In this document: positions 20,999 through 31,357 of the stretch, piece by piece | How the letters are laid out: each line of letters starts with the position of its first letter | Numbering within the stretch: position 1 is the stretch's first letter | From: Nymphaea colorata | Taxonomy: Eukaryota > Streptophyta > Magnoliopsida > Nymphaeales > Nymphaeaceae | Assembly (NCBI RefSeq): GCF_008831285.2 | Contig: NC_045138.2 | Span: 8,959,205 to 9,023,204, forward strand | Direction: 5' to 3' | DNA length: 64,000 bases | Notes under the pieces: generated by a model | Seen by the model: the letters and a program-made list of their open reading frames with translations, nothing else | Database searches by the model: none | What the model was told of the DNA's origin: nothing | Made by a program: the position numbers and the translations under genes

Positions 20999-23900
20999 CT
21001 CCCCCTCAAGTTGGGCGTACATATCAAACATGCCCAACTTGGATACATTCCTCTCAAATGAAGCTGAAGGAAGAGCTTTCGTCAGAACATCAGCAGTTTG
21101 GTCTTCAGACTTCATGTAAGGTAAGATCAACTCTTTCGCATCAATCCTTTCCCGAATGAAGTGACGATCAATTTCAACATGTTTTGTTCTGTCGTGAAGT
21201 ACAGGATTGTTGGCTAAGTTGATTGCAGACTTGTTATCACAATACATCTTCATAGGTCCTTCAATCTCTATTCCAATGTCAGTCAACAATATCTTCAACC
21301 ATAATAACTCTGACACTCCCATAGCAACTGCCCTATATTCTGCCTCTGCACTGGATCTAGAGCAAACATCCTGTCTCTTGCTCCTCCATACAACAAGGTT
21401 TCCTCCCAAGTAGACACAGTACCCTGTAGTGGATCGTCTGGTATCACCACAACCTGCCCAATCCGCATCAGAATAGCCCTCGATTTCCACAGTCTCTTGT
21501 TTCACATACAGGAGTCCCTTACCAGGATTTTTCTTCAGGTAGCATAGCACTCTGTCCACAGCCTTCAGATGTGCATCGGTTGGCGCATGCATGAATTGGC
21601 TCAAAACATTCACCACAAAGGTGATATCAGGTCTCGTGAGGGTAAGATAAATTAGCTTCCCAACCAAACGTTGATATCTTCCCTTGTCTTCTTCACAGAG
21701 AGGCTCTCCATCTCTGAGACTCAACTTGTGCCCAGTGTCAAAAGGGGTAGGAGTAGGTCTACATCCCAATTTACCAGTTTCTTCCAGCAGGTCTAATGTA
21801 TATTTCCTTTGGTTTAGTACAAGACCAGTACTAGACCTAGCAACCTCCATACCAAGAAAATACCTTAGTTTTCCAAGATCTTTGAGGTCGAATTCTGTAG
21901 CCAGTAACCCTTTTAGCTTGATAATCTCTTCCTCATCATCTCCAGTAACAATCATGTCATCTACGTAGACGAGCAGGAGAGTAACCTTGCTCTCCTTCTT
22001 CTTCACAAACAGAGTGTGATCTCCATTTCCTTGTTTGTATCCATGACGTATCATCACTCTTCTCAGTCGTTCAAACCACGCTCTGGGCGATTGCTTAAGG
22101 CCATACAATGCCTTTTTCAGCTTACAACACATTTCTGGTTCTTCATATCCTGGAGGCATATGCATATATACTTCTTCTTCGAGGTCACCATTGAGGAATG
22201 CATTCTTAACATCCAGTTGATACATCTTCCACTCCTTCATCACAGCTAGGGATATAACCACCCTCACAGTCTTCATTTTCGCAACAGGAGCAAAGGTTTC
22301 CAAGTAATCAATTCCATATTTCTGGCTAAATCCCTTGGCCACAAGTCGAGCTTTATATCTTTCAACACTCCCATCTGGTTTGTACTTGATGGTATACACC
22401 CATTTGGATCCAACTAGGTGAGCGGCTTCAGGAATCTTCACCACTTCCCATGTCAAGTTTCTTCTTAGGGCATCTATTTCTTCTTTCATTGCATCGGCCC
22501 ACTTGGAGTCACTTTGAGCTTCAGCGACAGTCCTGGGAATCACAGCCAAAGAAAGAGTAGAAACAAAACACTTGTAATCTTTCCCAAGTCTGGAATAAGA
22601 AACAAAATTACCAATAGGGTGTTGAGTACATGACCTGACACCCTTTCTCAGGGCAATGGGAAGATCGTCATTCTTCTTTTCAACCTCATCATGGGTCTCC
22701 ACGGTCTCCTCGGTAGGACTTGGTTCATCCAGGGAAGGAGTGGCATTGGGATTGGAAGTAGATCTAGCATCACAAGTCATCACCTCTGTCCGAGTACCTC
22801 GTCTAGAGTAGAACTGTCCAAACAACTGAGGGCCTTCCTTCTCAATGCTATTGTCACCCCTTTCCTCATTCTCAGGCACATCAACAGTATTAAGTGATTC
22901 TGTTTTCTTGTAGTCCAAAAAATCTATAAACTGAAGTTCCTGTCTCTGAGAATACTCTTCCCTGCCCACAGACTGCTCCCCCTGAAGAGGATTCACACCA
23001 AAGTAAGAGGCATGTTCCAAGAAGGTAACATCCCTCGTAACATAAGCTCGACCAGTAATAGGATCAATACATTTGTATCCTTTTTGCGTAGGGGAGTATC
23101 CAACAAAGACACCTTTGATAGACCTAGGATCAAGTTTCTTGACATTTGGACTGTGATCATGGATAAAACATACACAACCAAAAACACGAGGAGGAAGAGG
23201 AAATGGTGGACGACTGCCAGGAAGCAACGAGTGGGGAGTCCTACCATTCAAAACACGACTGGGCATGCGGTTAATAAGATAGGCACTAGTAAGAACTGCA
23301 TCACCCCAATAGTGTTTAGGAAGATTTCTCTGAAACAAAAGAGCCCTGGTGACATTAAGAAGTTGACGATTTTTCCTTTCAGCTACCCCATTTTGAGGGG
23401 GGGTGTAACTACAGGATGTCTCGTGAACAATCCCCCGTTGTCTAAGAAACTCCTCAACAGGCCGACACATGTACTCACGGGCATTATCGGACCTGAAAGT
23501 TTTAACATTCGCACCATACTGGGTATGCACAAGAAGAATAAATGTCTCGATGATTCGAGGAACCTCGCTGCGGTCTTTTAACAAGTATATAAATGTAGCA
23601 CGAGAGAAATCATCAATGAAAGTGATAAAATACTGGAAACCTTGACGGGTATGAATGCCCGAAGGTCCCCATACATCAGAGTGAATCAGAGAAAAAGCTT
23701 CATTAGCACAACTAGAAGAAAGAGGGTACGAAGCCCTCACATGTTTGGCAAACTGACAAACATCACAAGAAATGGAAGACACATCAAAGGAGGAACACAA
23801 GTCTGGAAACAAATGTTTCAAAATCCCAAAAGGTAAATGCCCAAAACGTTCATGCCAGTACATAAAAGACTGAAGACAATCTTCTCTTCTCTTATCTGTC

Positions 23901-25318
23901 TTGCGGATCGCTGTCAACAGAGCAGTAGCCACACGTATGGGAAGACGATATAATCCATCAGAAGCTAAACCAATCCCAATCCTCTTCCCTGTCACCAAGT
24001 CCTGCAAAACACAACGATCGGCAGAGAATATAAGTTCACAATTCAATTCTTTAGTAAGTCTACTGACTGATAAGAGATTTAAAGGAAACTGGGGAACATG
24101 TAAAGCGCCCTGCACATGAAATTTGTCCAACAAGGACAGAGTGCCTTCGCCTGCCACACAGGTAGAGGAACCATCTGCAAGAGAAACACGTTCCCTTCCC
24201 GAGGACAACTTATACTCATGAAACAATTTTGGGTTACCTGTCATGTGATGAGTAGCACCACTATCGACAATCCATTCCCCCACAGAAGAGTTACCTTGAT
24301 TGCCAATAGCTGCAAGAGCATGATTAGCTGTAGTTCCCTCTGAGGTCTCAGTCTTGTTGACATCGAGCCTGCCCAAATAAGCCCTTAGTTCACGAAGCTG
24401 GTCAGCAGAAATGGAGACTTTTTCTCCACTAGAGGCTTGCACCTCAGACACGGGCGTTCTCCCAGTCAAAGATCTCCCTCTGTTCCCCTTCTTTTCTGGA
24501 TGAAGATCCCAGCAATAATCCACAGTGTGACCTGTCTTCTTGCAGTGAGTGCACCGGCGAAGAGACCTAGATGGGCCGCCAGGACCACGACTCACGAGAG
24601 CAGATCTCTCGTTATAGGGCACAAGTTCCCTCTTCCCTTCTTTTGTAACAAGCCTTCGCTGTTCTTCCGCTTCAACACAGGAGTACACATCTTCAATACT
24701 GGACACCTCCCCTGAATTCAAAATCTGACTTCGAACACCTTCAAACTCATCATTTAAACCTGCTAAAAATAGGAACACCCTGTTTTCCCATTCATGAGCA
24801 ACATAGAGCGCCTGATCATGGGGACAATGCCAAGGAATATCAGAATGATAGTCAAGCTCTTCCCACTTGGCTTTCAAAGCCCCATAGTACTCTGCAACAG
24901 ACGAGGTCCCTTGTCGAATGCCATAGACTGTCTTCATTACTTGGTAAGTACGAATTGCGGTCTTCTTTTGGCCATACATTTGCTCGAGGACCACCCACAT
25001 GTCTCTAGCAGTCTTCTTCCGAAGGATAAGGGGCTGAATATCGGCGGAAACGGAATTGACAATCCAAGTTTTCACTTGATTATCCTCAAGAAACCAAGTA
25101 TGCCACACATCACTTGTTCTTGCTGGTTCGGGGTTGCTCCCATCAATATAGGCCATGCGACCACGGCCAGCAATCCCCATGGTCATAGCAGGCGACCACG
25201 AGAAATAATTATCCTTGGTGAGGCGAAGAGTGATGACCTGCATGGGAACATTCTCCGTTCTAAAAGCCCCTATTTCAGTGGGATTGGTGTTGACGGTTGA
25301 CGAGGAAGAGGCTGCCAT
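20993..25318 (-). CDS. Gag-Pol polyprotein of element F (copia), intact
   Basis: About 1441 codons from MAASSSSTVNTN; an in-frame ATG 13 codons upstream at 25357 allows 1454, and positions below count from it. Gag has a UBN2-type capsid and a zinc knuckle CTHCKKTGHTVDYC at about 269-282. Aspartic protease is IVDSGATHHMTGN at about 362. Pre-integrase is WHERFGHLPFGIL. Integrase carries the DDE residues in HSDVWG (about 560), FRSDNAREY (about 624) and PPQNGVAERKNRQ (E at about 660), with 35 residues between the last two. RT has [20 protein letters not shown] and YVDDMIVTG (about 1131). RNase H has YSDADWAG, SSAEAEYRA and MYCDNKSA. Order GAG-PR-IN-RT-RH defines Ty1/copia. No stop or frameshift is seen. 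It would package and reverse-transcribe its RNA in cytoplasmic particles. Confidence 0.96.
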   Translation of the reverse strand: MAASSSSTVNTNPTEIGAFRTENVPMQVITLRLTKDNYFSWSPAMTMGIAGRGRMAYIDGSNPEPARTSDVWHTWFLEDNQVKTWIVNSVSADIQPLILRKKTARDMWVVLEQMYGQKKTAIRTYQVMKTVYGIRQGTSSVAEYYGALKAKWEELDYHSDIPWHCPHDQALYVAHEWENRVFLFLAGLNDEFEGVRSQILNSGEVSSIEDVYSCVEAEEQRRLVTKEGKRELVPYNERSALVSRGPGGPSRSLRRCTHCKKTGHTVDYCWDLHPEKKGNRGRSLTGRTPVSEVQASSGEKVSISADQLRELRAYLGRLDVNKTETSEGTTANHALAAIGNQGNSSVGEWIVDSGATHHMTGNPKLFHEYKLSSGRERVSLADGSSTCVAGEGTLSLLDKFHVQGALHVPQFPLNLLSVSRLTKELNCELIFSADRCVLQDLVTGKRIGIGLASDGLYRLPIRVATALLTAIRKTDKRREDCLQSFMYWHERFGHLPFGILKHLFPDLCSSFDVSSISCDVCQFAKHVRASYPLSSSCANEAFSLIHSDVWGPSGIHTRQGFQYFITFIDDFSRATFIYLLKDRSEVPRIIETFILLVHTQYGANVKTFRSDNAREYMCRPVEEFLRQRGIVHETSCSYTPPQNGVAERKNRQLLNVTRALLFQRNLPKHYWGDAVLTSAYLINRMPSRVLNGRTPHSLLPGSRPPFPLPPRVFGCVCFIHDHSPNVKKLDPRSIKGVFVGYSPTQKGYKCIDPITGRAYVTRDVTFLEHASYFGVNPLQGEQSVGREEYSQRQELQFIDFLDYKKTESLNTVDVPENEERGDNSIEKEGPQLFGQFYSRRGTRTEVMTCDARSTSNPNATPSLDEPSPTEETVETHDEVEKKNDDLPIALRKGVRSCTQHPIGNFVSYSRLGKDYKCFVSTLSLAVIPRTVAEAQSDSKWADAMKEEIDALRRNLTWEVVKIPEAAHLVGSKWVYTIKYKPDGSVERYKARLVAKGFSQKYGIDYLETFAPVAKMKTVRVVISLAVMKEWKMYQLDVKNAFLNGDLEEEVYMHMPPGYEEPEMCCKLKKALYGLKQSPRAWFERLRRVMIRHGYKQGNGDHTLFVKKKESKVTLLLVYVDDMIVTGDDEEEIIKLKGLLATEFDLKDLGKLRYFLGMEVARSSTGLVLNQRKYTLDLLEETGKLGCRPTPTPFDTGHKLSLRDGEPLCEEDKGRYQRLVGKLIYLTLTRPDITFVVNVLSQFMHAPTDAHLKAVDRVLCYLKKNPGKGLLYVKQETVEIEGYSDADWAGCGDTRRSTTGYCVYLGGNLVVWRSKRQDVCSRSSAEAEYRAVAMGVSELLWLKILLTDIGIEIEGPMKMYCDNKSAINLANNPVLHDRTKHVEIDRHFIRERIDAKELILPYMKSEDQTADVLTKALPSASFERNVSKLGMFDMYAQLEGEC

Positions 25319-25834
25319 AATCACAGACCAGTAGGCAGCAAGGGCAGCAAGAAGCAATCACACGATACAACACCAAAAAACGGACAGAGAGCAGGAAACA
25401 GAACCAGGCAAAGCGGCGCGGCGCTGGGCGGGAACAGACCAGGCAGTCGGCGCGGCGCTGGGCGGAAACAGACCAGGCAGAGCGGCACGGCGCCGGAAAA
25501 GGACACGGCGTTGGGCGGAAAAAGACCGCCGCTGGACAGGTCGTCGTTTGGGCAGGCCGACGCTGGGCGGAAGCAGCAGAACGGGAACGCCGCTGGGCAG
25601 GCCGACGCTGGGCGGAAGCGGCTGCGTTAACCAGGGCGTCGCTGGGCCGGTTGTCGCTAGGCGGAGACGGCGGAATCCTGATCGGCGTTGATCAGGGCGG
25701 CGCTGGGCGGAGACGGCGGCGGGGTGACAGACGACGCTCGGGCACGAGCGTCGGGCACGGGCGAGACGATGAACAGTGTCGGGCGATTCTCCTCTAACAC
25801 GGGCAAAAGACAACCAAAAACGCCGGAACTTCAC
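25319..25834 (-). other. GC-rich repetitive 5' leader of element F
   Basis: Between PBS and ATG the strand is strikingly GC-rich, with many imperfect copies of a GCTGGGCGG-type word (plus-strand reading) separated by cagaccaggcag or gacggc. Neighbouring DNA is AT-rich. It has no long ORF required by the element. A structured leader, packaging signal or translation-control role is possible but not shown. Confidence 0.7.
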
Positions 25835-25847
25835 GGCTCTGATACCA

Positions 25848-26096
25848 TGTAGAAATACGAACAAGACGAAGAAGAAGAGAAACAATGATCACAATGTAAC
25901 GTGGAAAACCCTCAACACGAGGGAGAAAAAACCACGAATGAGGAGGAGTTGGTGCCCACTAGCAGCCAGACTCTCTCTCTCTAAAGATTATCATTAACAC
26001 ATAAGGATTAGGGTTACATGACTTAAGTAGAGCCCAAAACGGGCTACAAGGCGGGTCGGGTATGGATCCGGACCCGAAACCCACAATCTATCAACA
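25848..26096 (-). repeat. 5' LTR of element F
   Basis: 249 bp, identical to the 3' LTR by eye. The PBS follows at its lower-coordinate side. Confidence 0.95.
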
Positions 26097-26101
26097 CTTA
26101 A

Positions 26102-26977
26102 CAAATGCTTTCAAATGACTGATTTGGGAAGACTAACTTATTTCTTGGAATTGAAGTTGCTTATAGCAAACAGGGTTACCTTCTTTCTCAAATGAAGTTT
26201 GCCAGTGAATTAGTTGACAGAACAGGTATCTCAGATGACAAAGTTGTGGATACTCCAGAAGCACTCGGAGTAAAAATGAAAATTGATGATGGAGAGATAT
26301 TGGAGAATCCCACTCCTTTTTGGCAAATAGTTGGCGTTCTCTCTTATCTCTCCATCACCAGACCTGACATTTCTCATGCCGTACATGTGATAAGCCAATT
26401 TCAACAAAGACCCACCTCAGAGCACATGGGAGCGGCAATGCGGATTGTCCGTTATGTGAAAAACACTATCAACAAAGGACTATTTCTGTCTTCCTCTTCT
26501 ACATTAGAGTTAGTTGCTTATACAGATGCTGATTGGGGTGGAGATCCCAATAATAGGCACTCCACCACTGGTTTTTGTGTGTTTTTAGGTGATTCTTTAA
26601 TTTCCTGACGATGCAAGAAACAACATAAGGTGTCACTATCATCAACAGAAGCTGAGTATCGTGCGATGACAACTACAACAATGGAGATAGTGTGGCTAAA
26701 GAGCTTGCTGAAAGATATGAGAATTCATATCAAGGATCCGGTCAAGCTTTGTTGTGACAACAAAAGTGCAATTTATATTGCTAGCAATCACACATTTCAC
26801 GAAAGAACGAAGCATATAGAGATGGACTGTCATTATGTTCGTGAAGAATTCCTTCAAAAGAACATTGATCTCTCCTATGTCTCTTCTGAATATCAACTAG
26901 GCGACTTCTTCACAAAGGCTCTTGCCGCTGCCAGATTTAATTTTCTCCTTAGCAAACTTTCGGTTATCACACCATAA
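26102..26977 (+). pseudogene. RT end and RNase H of element D, after F
   Basis: The frame resumes KCFQMTDLGRLTYF; one base is missing near 26140, then GIEVAYSKQGYLLSQMKFAS, NPTPFWQIVGVLSYLSITRP and YTDADWGGDPNNRHSTTG follow. A TGA at about 26606 replaces the Trp codon in the usual SLISWRCKKQ. The rest (MSLSSTEAEYRAMTTTTMEI, LCCDNKSAIYIASNHTFHER, LSVITP) is open to the stop. Confidence 0.93.
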
Positions 26978-26990
26978 GTTTGAGGGGGGG

Positions 26991-27033
26991 TGTTAGAATA
27001 TTAGATTGTATGCATTCTAAATGTATCTATATC

Positions 27034-27068
<35 letters not shown>

Positions 27069-27499
27069 ATTACATATATTAGTTATCTAATATATGTCTT
27101 ATATGTATACATATATATATATTATATATATATATGGATATTAGGATACTTATGTAATTTTTCCCTTTTTTATGTATTTTTATTTTCCCCTTTTCTCCCC
27201 TTTTCTTTATCCTTATTCCCTAAAGGGGACTAGTCCCAACGGCTAGAATTCTAGCCGTTGGAACTAGTCCCAACGGTTGGCTCTCCTCTTTCTTTTGTTC
27301 TCTCCTCTATATATAGTGTAGGCTCCCCTCTCTTTAACCCATGGCTTGTTAAGCCACTTCTTGTATTATTGTTGAAGATAAATACATGTTTTCTTTATCC
27401 TCTTGTTAGAGGACTCTTGTGTATTGCCTTGTTGAGTTAGTGGGAGATTCAAGAGTGATATTCTTGAAGTATTTGCCTAAGTTTTGGGCCTGATTTACA
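26991..27499 (+). repeat. 3' LTR of element D, full length
   Basis: 509 bp. It keeps the promoter palindrome that the 5' LTR lost. It differs from the 5' LTR in TA-run lengths and a few substitutions, and ends at the target duplication AAGAG. Confidence 0.93.
27235..27262. promoter_or_regulatory. Inverted pair of MSA-like sites, D 3' LTR
   Basis: CCCAACGGCTA (27235-27245) and TAGCCGTTGGA (27252-27262; minus strand TCCAACGGCTA) both fit YCYAACGGYYA and face each other across 6 bp. A third near-site CCCAACGGTTG follows at about 27269-27279. The TATA-like CTATATATAG is about 45 bp downstream of the pair. Confidence 0.6.
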
Positions 27500-27656
27500 A
27501 AGAGAAACAAACAATTGTGAGCAGGACTAGTTGAAAACCATGGAAGGAAAAGAGGAACAAATAAATAAGATGAAATTATTAGTAAGTACTACATTTCTAT
27601 CAGAAAGAAGCTCATACATAATTATGTCCAATGTTCAAATATTTTCAAGCATAAAT

Positions 27657-27935
27657 TGTTAAGATTGTATGATATGGATCATGTCACCCAGACCCGACCC
27701 ATTTGATCCACCCACACATCATGGACGGTGGTATACTTGTAATTCTTAATGTTGTCTTGTGTATTTTGTTTTGTACCCTAAATTGTGATTAGTATATAAT
27801 GATAACTAGAGGCAGACGTCAAGGTTGCTGCCCTCTTTCTTCTTTCTCTTTCTTAAACGTGCAGCCTATTTCTCTCTTCCTCCTCTTGCATCTAACTTCA
27901 TCTGGTGGTTTGGTGTAAGATATCAAAATCTTACA
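27657..27935 (+). repeat. Solo LTR of the K family, target duplication TAAAT
   Basis: 279 bp from TGTTAAGATTG to AATCTTACA, flanked by TAAAT at 27652-27656 and 27936-27940. It aligns with the LTR of K (1716-1993). No internal sequence is present, so it was left by recombination between the two LTRs of a former full element. It lies in intron 4 of the AAE gene. Confidence 0.95.
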
Positions 27936-27940
27936 TAAAT

Positions 27941-28871
27941 TTCTGTCCTAGAAAGGATCCACCATTCATATGGTTCACCTTAAACTTTTTTCATTCTAGG
28001 AAATAGCCGTACATTGAAAACTTTTCGCTATCATGACCACCTGGATCTTTGGTCCTTTTAGGTTGCCACCAAATGCACAGATACAGACATACATACACGC
28101 AATAGTCACACAGTTTAGTGGCTGTTAAGCCCCATATCCATAGACAAAGAGAAATACCACCAACTAAAAGCTTTGCATTCCTAAAGTGAAATTCAAGAGA
28201 AAAATATCACCAAGATGCTTGTGTTTATAGAACAAAAATCTGAGAAGTTCTAACAAAGTTTTGAATACCTACGTATGATTCAGTATATCAATAAAATGAG
28301 TTCATCAACAAAAACTCAAGTTCATATGTTTTCTAATTATAAAAAAAGACCAAAATAGTTATATGTTTCTCTCATGTTTTCTTTAACTGGCACAAGAAGC
28401 ACAGTCTGTACAAGAGAGGATGTGCAGATTGGATTGTTTATTAAGAGCAATATTATTTGATAAATTGAATTATATCACTTATTTGTATTGCACTTGCTTA
28501 CGTTCCCAAAACTGTATCAACATTTCAGTTGAACATGTAAAAGTTAAAAATACTAACAACAAGGCAATTTTAGGTTTTGATTTGTATCATAGTCCTTGAT
28601 AAAATTCCCATAACGACATCCATATTTCAGTTAAACAAATAAACATTGAAAAATAACACAACAAACCAGTGGTAGGTTTTTTTTTTGGGAAAATTTTATG
28701 TAACTGAGTTTGAGAAGAAGATTGTGTCATTAAACAAATTATACTGTACCTCAAAGTTGCTGAGCAAAAAAAAAAAAGAGAGAAAATTTACATCTTTCAA
28801 CACTATAACATCTATTTGAGATTGTTCAAGTGAAATTATGCTCTCATGCAGTGTCCAGCTGTTGTTTTTAC
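27941..28871. other. Intron 4 sequence of the AAE gene
   Basis: AT-rich, without coding or repeat features that I can recognise, up to the exon 4 donor. Confidence 0.6.
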
Positions 28872-29073
28872 CTGAGTAAAAATACCCTTGGCATTAGATA
28901 TTCTCAACCGGCTTGCAATTTCTTTTGTCGCAAAGCTATCAGCTATTGATACTACAACATATCCGGCAAGAACAATGGCCAGGTATACAACCACTGAGGT
29001 TGTAGTCATCGGCATATCTATCGCAATTGCATCACCCTTATAGAACATTGCATCCAAAGCATTTGCCACTCTC
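28872..29073 (-). CDS. AAE17/18: AAE17/18-type acyl-activating enzyme, exon 4 (202 bp)
   Basis: Minus strand: a TTTGCAG acceptor, then [40 protein letters not shown] and [20 protein letters not shown] to AKGIFTQ, then a GTAAAA donor at 28871-28866. This is the early AMP-binding (ANL superfamily) domain. The [11 protein letters not shown] and [12 protein letters not shown] stretches are characteristic of plant AAE17/18 and of acetyl-CoA-synthetase-like relatives. One base from this exon completes the ATG (Met) codon begun in exon 3. No stop is present. Confidence 0.88.
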
Positions 29074-29235
29074 CTGCAAACAAGGCTTTACTTGAGTCCC
29101 ATTCAAAACAAGAAGCCATAAAAATTAAAAGAATGTGCAATATCCAAACAGTTTGTCCTTTCAGAGACCAGAAACTTATTTTCATTTACATCAATCAACA
29201 TTAAGGCAGTTAAGCAAGTGGTCATGCAAGCATAC

Positions 29236-29495
29236 ATCACTTGGCTCCTAAGTTCACTTAGAGTCATATGCTTCACAGGATCCCCATCTTCTCCTTCATT
29301 TCTCCATATAATGGCCACACCATCATCCACTTTCCCAAGACTGTCCATAGGTGAAAGGCAACATTCAGCTATATTCAATCTCGACCCTGGTAGCCATGTG
29401 ACAGCATTCTTTCTTCTGTCTGAAGCATCAATGATAAGCTTTGGGCCTTCATGGAAAATAATTGAGAGCTCTTTCAGTATAAGAGACCAGTACAC
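29236..29495 (-). CDS. AAE17/18: AAE17/18-type acyl-activating enzyme, exon 3 (260 bp)
   Basis: Minus strand: a TTTTCCAG acceptor, then VYWSLILKELSIIFHEGPKL, IIDASDRRKNAVTWLPGSRL, NIAECCLSPMDSLGKVDDGV, AIIWRNEGEDGDPVKHMTLS and ELRSQV, ending in AT before a GTATGC donor (29235-29230). The segment corresponds to the N-terminal linker and start of the adenylating domain, with the family signature WLPGS.LNIAECCL. Phase 0 in and phase 2 out fit exons 2 and 4. Confidence 0.88.
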
Positions 29496-29854
29496 CTGGA
29501 AAATACTGACAAATATATCAGTCATCTGTGACCAAGATTTCAAAACATTAGTATGACAATATGGTTCCTTCACATGATACATAATATCAAAATTATTTTA
29601 CTAAAACCATAAAACTAAAATTATAATGTCTCTAAAAGCTTTGAAAAAGTTGCACAAGGAAAAAGTTAAGCAGATTTCAATCTAACTTTTTTAAATGTAA
29701 TTATGCTTCAAGGGAAGTTTAAAACATGAAACGAAAGAGGATATCAAAATTTTACTGCTTTAAAAACCTGAATTGGAATGCGGATTTAGTTACGCACAGA
29801 ATCTTCAAAAGTTCTTAAGGTTCTTATGAATTAATTGCAAGATAACATCATTAC

Positions 29855-29984
29855 CTGTGGATGTTCAACAGAGAATTGTTGAAATTCTATGAAGCTTGTG
29901 ATCGGATCTTTGTATGCATGACCCATCAAATTCCGACCATGAGTCTCCATTAACCTTCCCAAATTTGTCTGTCTAGAAGAATCC
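29855..29984 (-). CDS. AAE17/18: AAE17/18-type acyl-activating enzyme, exon 2 (130 bp)
   Basis: Minus strand: a TGACAG acceptor, one base completing the Leu codon begun in exon 1, then DSSRQTNLGRLMETHGRNLM and GHAYKDPITSFIEFQQFSVE to HPQ, then a GTAATG donor at 29854. It joins exon 1 (PPLYWFPS) and exon 3 (VYWSLILKELS) without frame loss. Intron 1 above it is 15,789 bp and contains elements E and G. Confidence 0.87.
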
Positions 29985-31019
29985 CTGTCATATTAAAAGA
30001 CCAATGTGAATGATTTTAGAAAATCCCCAAATTAGAAAAACCTCTACTGCTGTCAATTGGGGAAATAGTCAAACAGTTCCGCTCAATGATCATATTTTCA
30101 CAACAGGCAAACTCCTTCATATTAATAAGGGACAAGCTGTTCGAAGCTGATTTTGATATGGATTCCAAAATATCTTTCTCTCAAGTACATTATTAAAATG
30201 GCACACCAACCCACTGCAGCACATAGCCAGGAGAATTCACTAAGTTGAACAGGTTATAGAGTGATATAGCACCTATATTACATTGCATCCAAAATTGTTA
30301 TCAAGACAACTAATTTGATTCAGAAATAAATGTTACAAATTCTCCTAAAAGTCTTCTAGCCACTACTCATTAGGACAATCTTACATAATTTGCTAAAATT
30401 ATCTATCTAATCATTAATTCATTCAGCAAGTGTTAGCTCTTACCACCAAATTTTGGCAAAATAACTATAAAAGTTAATGAGAAGTTCTTCAAAGGAAATT
30501 GTTTATCAAGAGCTCCAGGTTCTTTTACTGTTAAGGAAATCTCTAATCATGCCAATCTAGCCAGAACTGATCATGATTTGCCAAATACAGAAAGGCAATA
30601 AACAACCCTGGTGCAGCTGTTTCCTTATATCAAAAAGATAAATTTGACAAAAAAATGAAAATATTTCCTAAATATAAAGAAAACCAATGTTATCAAACTG
30701 CATTTTAACAAACTATTCAATATAATGGGGAACTCTCCTCTCATTATGAACATGAAAAAGAAGAAGAGAGAACACACTTGACAGCTGTAAATGTCAACTT
30801 ATACAAGTCGAACCATGTTATCTCCTTTGTGTTATTTTATATACCTTCATCACTGTGAAATTCCAATCAACCATAGTGACAATAATTGAATCTCCACAGC
30901 ATAACAATCAGAAAACAGAAATGTGCACCATGGCACCACACTGAAAAAGGAATTCCATTATTAAATCACTCAGAGAGATACACAGAGCATTAGTGAAAAA
31001 TATCTAGAAAGTAGAAAGA
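29985..31019. other. Intron 1 sequence of the AAE gene, lower part
   Basis: AT-rich non-coding DNA. The stretch 30541-30850 is a diverged direct duplicate of 43056-43350. Nothing else is recognised. Confidence 0.6.
30541..30850 (+). repeat. Direct intronic repeat, copy 1
   Basis: Shares ordered words with 43056-43350: ctctaatca, gatcatga.ttgccaaa, gaacatgaaaaagaaga, acagc, and atctcctttgtgttatttt. The copies are in the same direction, about 12.5 kb apart, on either side of element E. Confidence 0.6.
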
Positions 31020-31274
31020 GACTTCCAACAGTGGCCATTACATTCAATATATAGTTGGTTGCTGTTGTTCTAGCTCCAATGGCTAGATAACTAACTGTTG
31101 GAGCTTATTTTTGCTGCATGAGGTTGCAGCAAAAATAAAAAACAGAAATAAAAATAGAAATAAAAGAAAATTGTTTTACGAGAATAAACCTATGTATAGT
31201 GTATTCATCACAAGTATATGTACACATATATACTCATGAGTAGATATACCATATACTTACATTTAGTTCTAACA
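31020..31274 (-). repeat. Copia LTR fragment, minus orientation
   Basis: Read on the minus strand it starts TGTTAGAACTAAATG at 31274. It contains AGTTATCTAGCCATTGGAGC, a decayed version of the B/D/E palindrome, upstream of CTATATATTG. Just beyond, at 31282-31294 on the plus strand, TGGTATCAAAGCC resembles a PBS of opposite orientation, so the spot is a junction of fragments. Confidence 0.5.
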
Positions 31275-31357
31275 TATCACATGGTATCAAAGCCCCTCGT
31301 TTTGAAATCTCCACTTCCACATAAGGAAATGGCCAGCTGCAGTTTTATAGTGATCAC

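Larger units (their letters stand above)
20750..26096 (-). mobile_element. Intact Ty1/copia element F nested in D, target duplication CTTAA
   Basis: The 249-bp LTRs at 20750-20998 (3' LTR) and 25848-26096 (5' LTR) are identical in a base-by-base reading. CTTAA flanks both sides (20745-20749 and 26097-26101). The PBS TGGTATCAGAGCC lies at 25847-25835 and the purine tract ACTTGAGGGGGAG abuts the 3' LTR. A single uninterrupted polyprotein frame fills the body. Identical LTRs plus an open frame mean very recent insertion and likely autonomy. F is on the same strand as the AAE gene, so its LTR polyadenylation signals could affect that transcript. Confidence 0.97.
16732..27499 (+). mobile_element. 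Ty1/copia element D (contains F), target duplication AAGAG
   Basis: LTRs at 16732-17190 (459 bp) and 26991-27499 (509 bp) are flanked by AAGAG at 16727-16731 and 27500-27504. The PBS TGGTATCAGAGCC is at 17191-17203, and the purine tract GAGGGGGGG ends at 26990. Coding is on the plus strand, antisense to the AAE gene, in whose intron 4 it sits. Intact element F lies between HFLN and KCFQM of the RT region. The 5' LTR has lost about 45 bp including most of the promoter palindrome, so D itself is probably silent as well as coding-defective. Confidence 0.95.
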
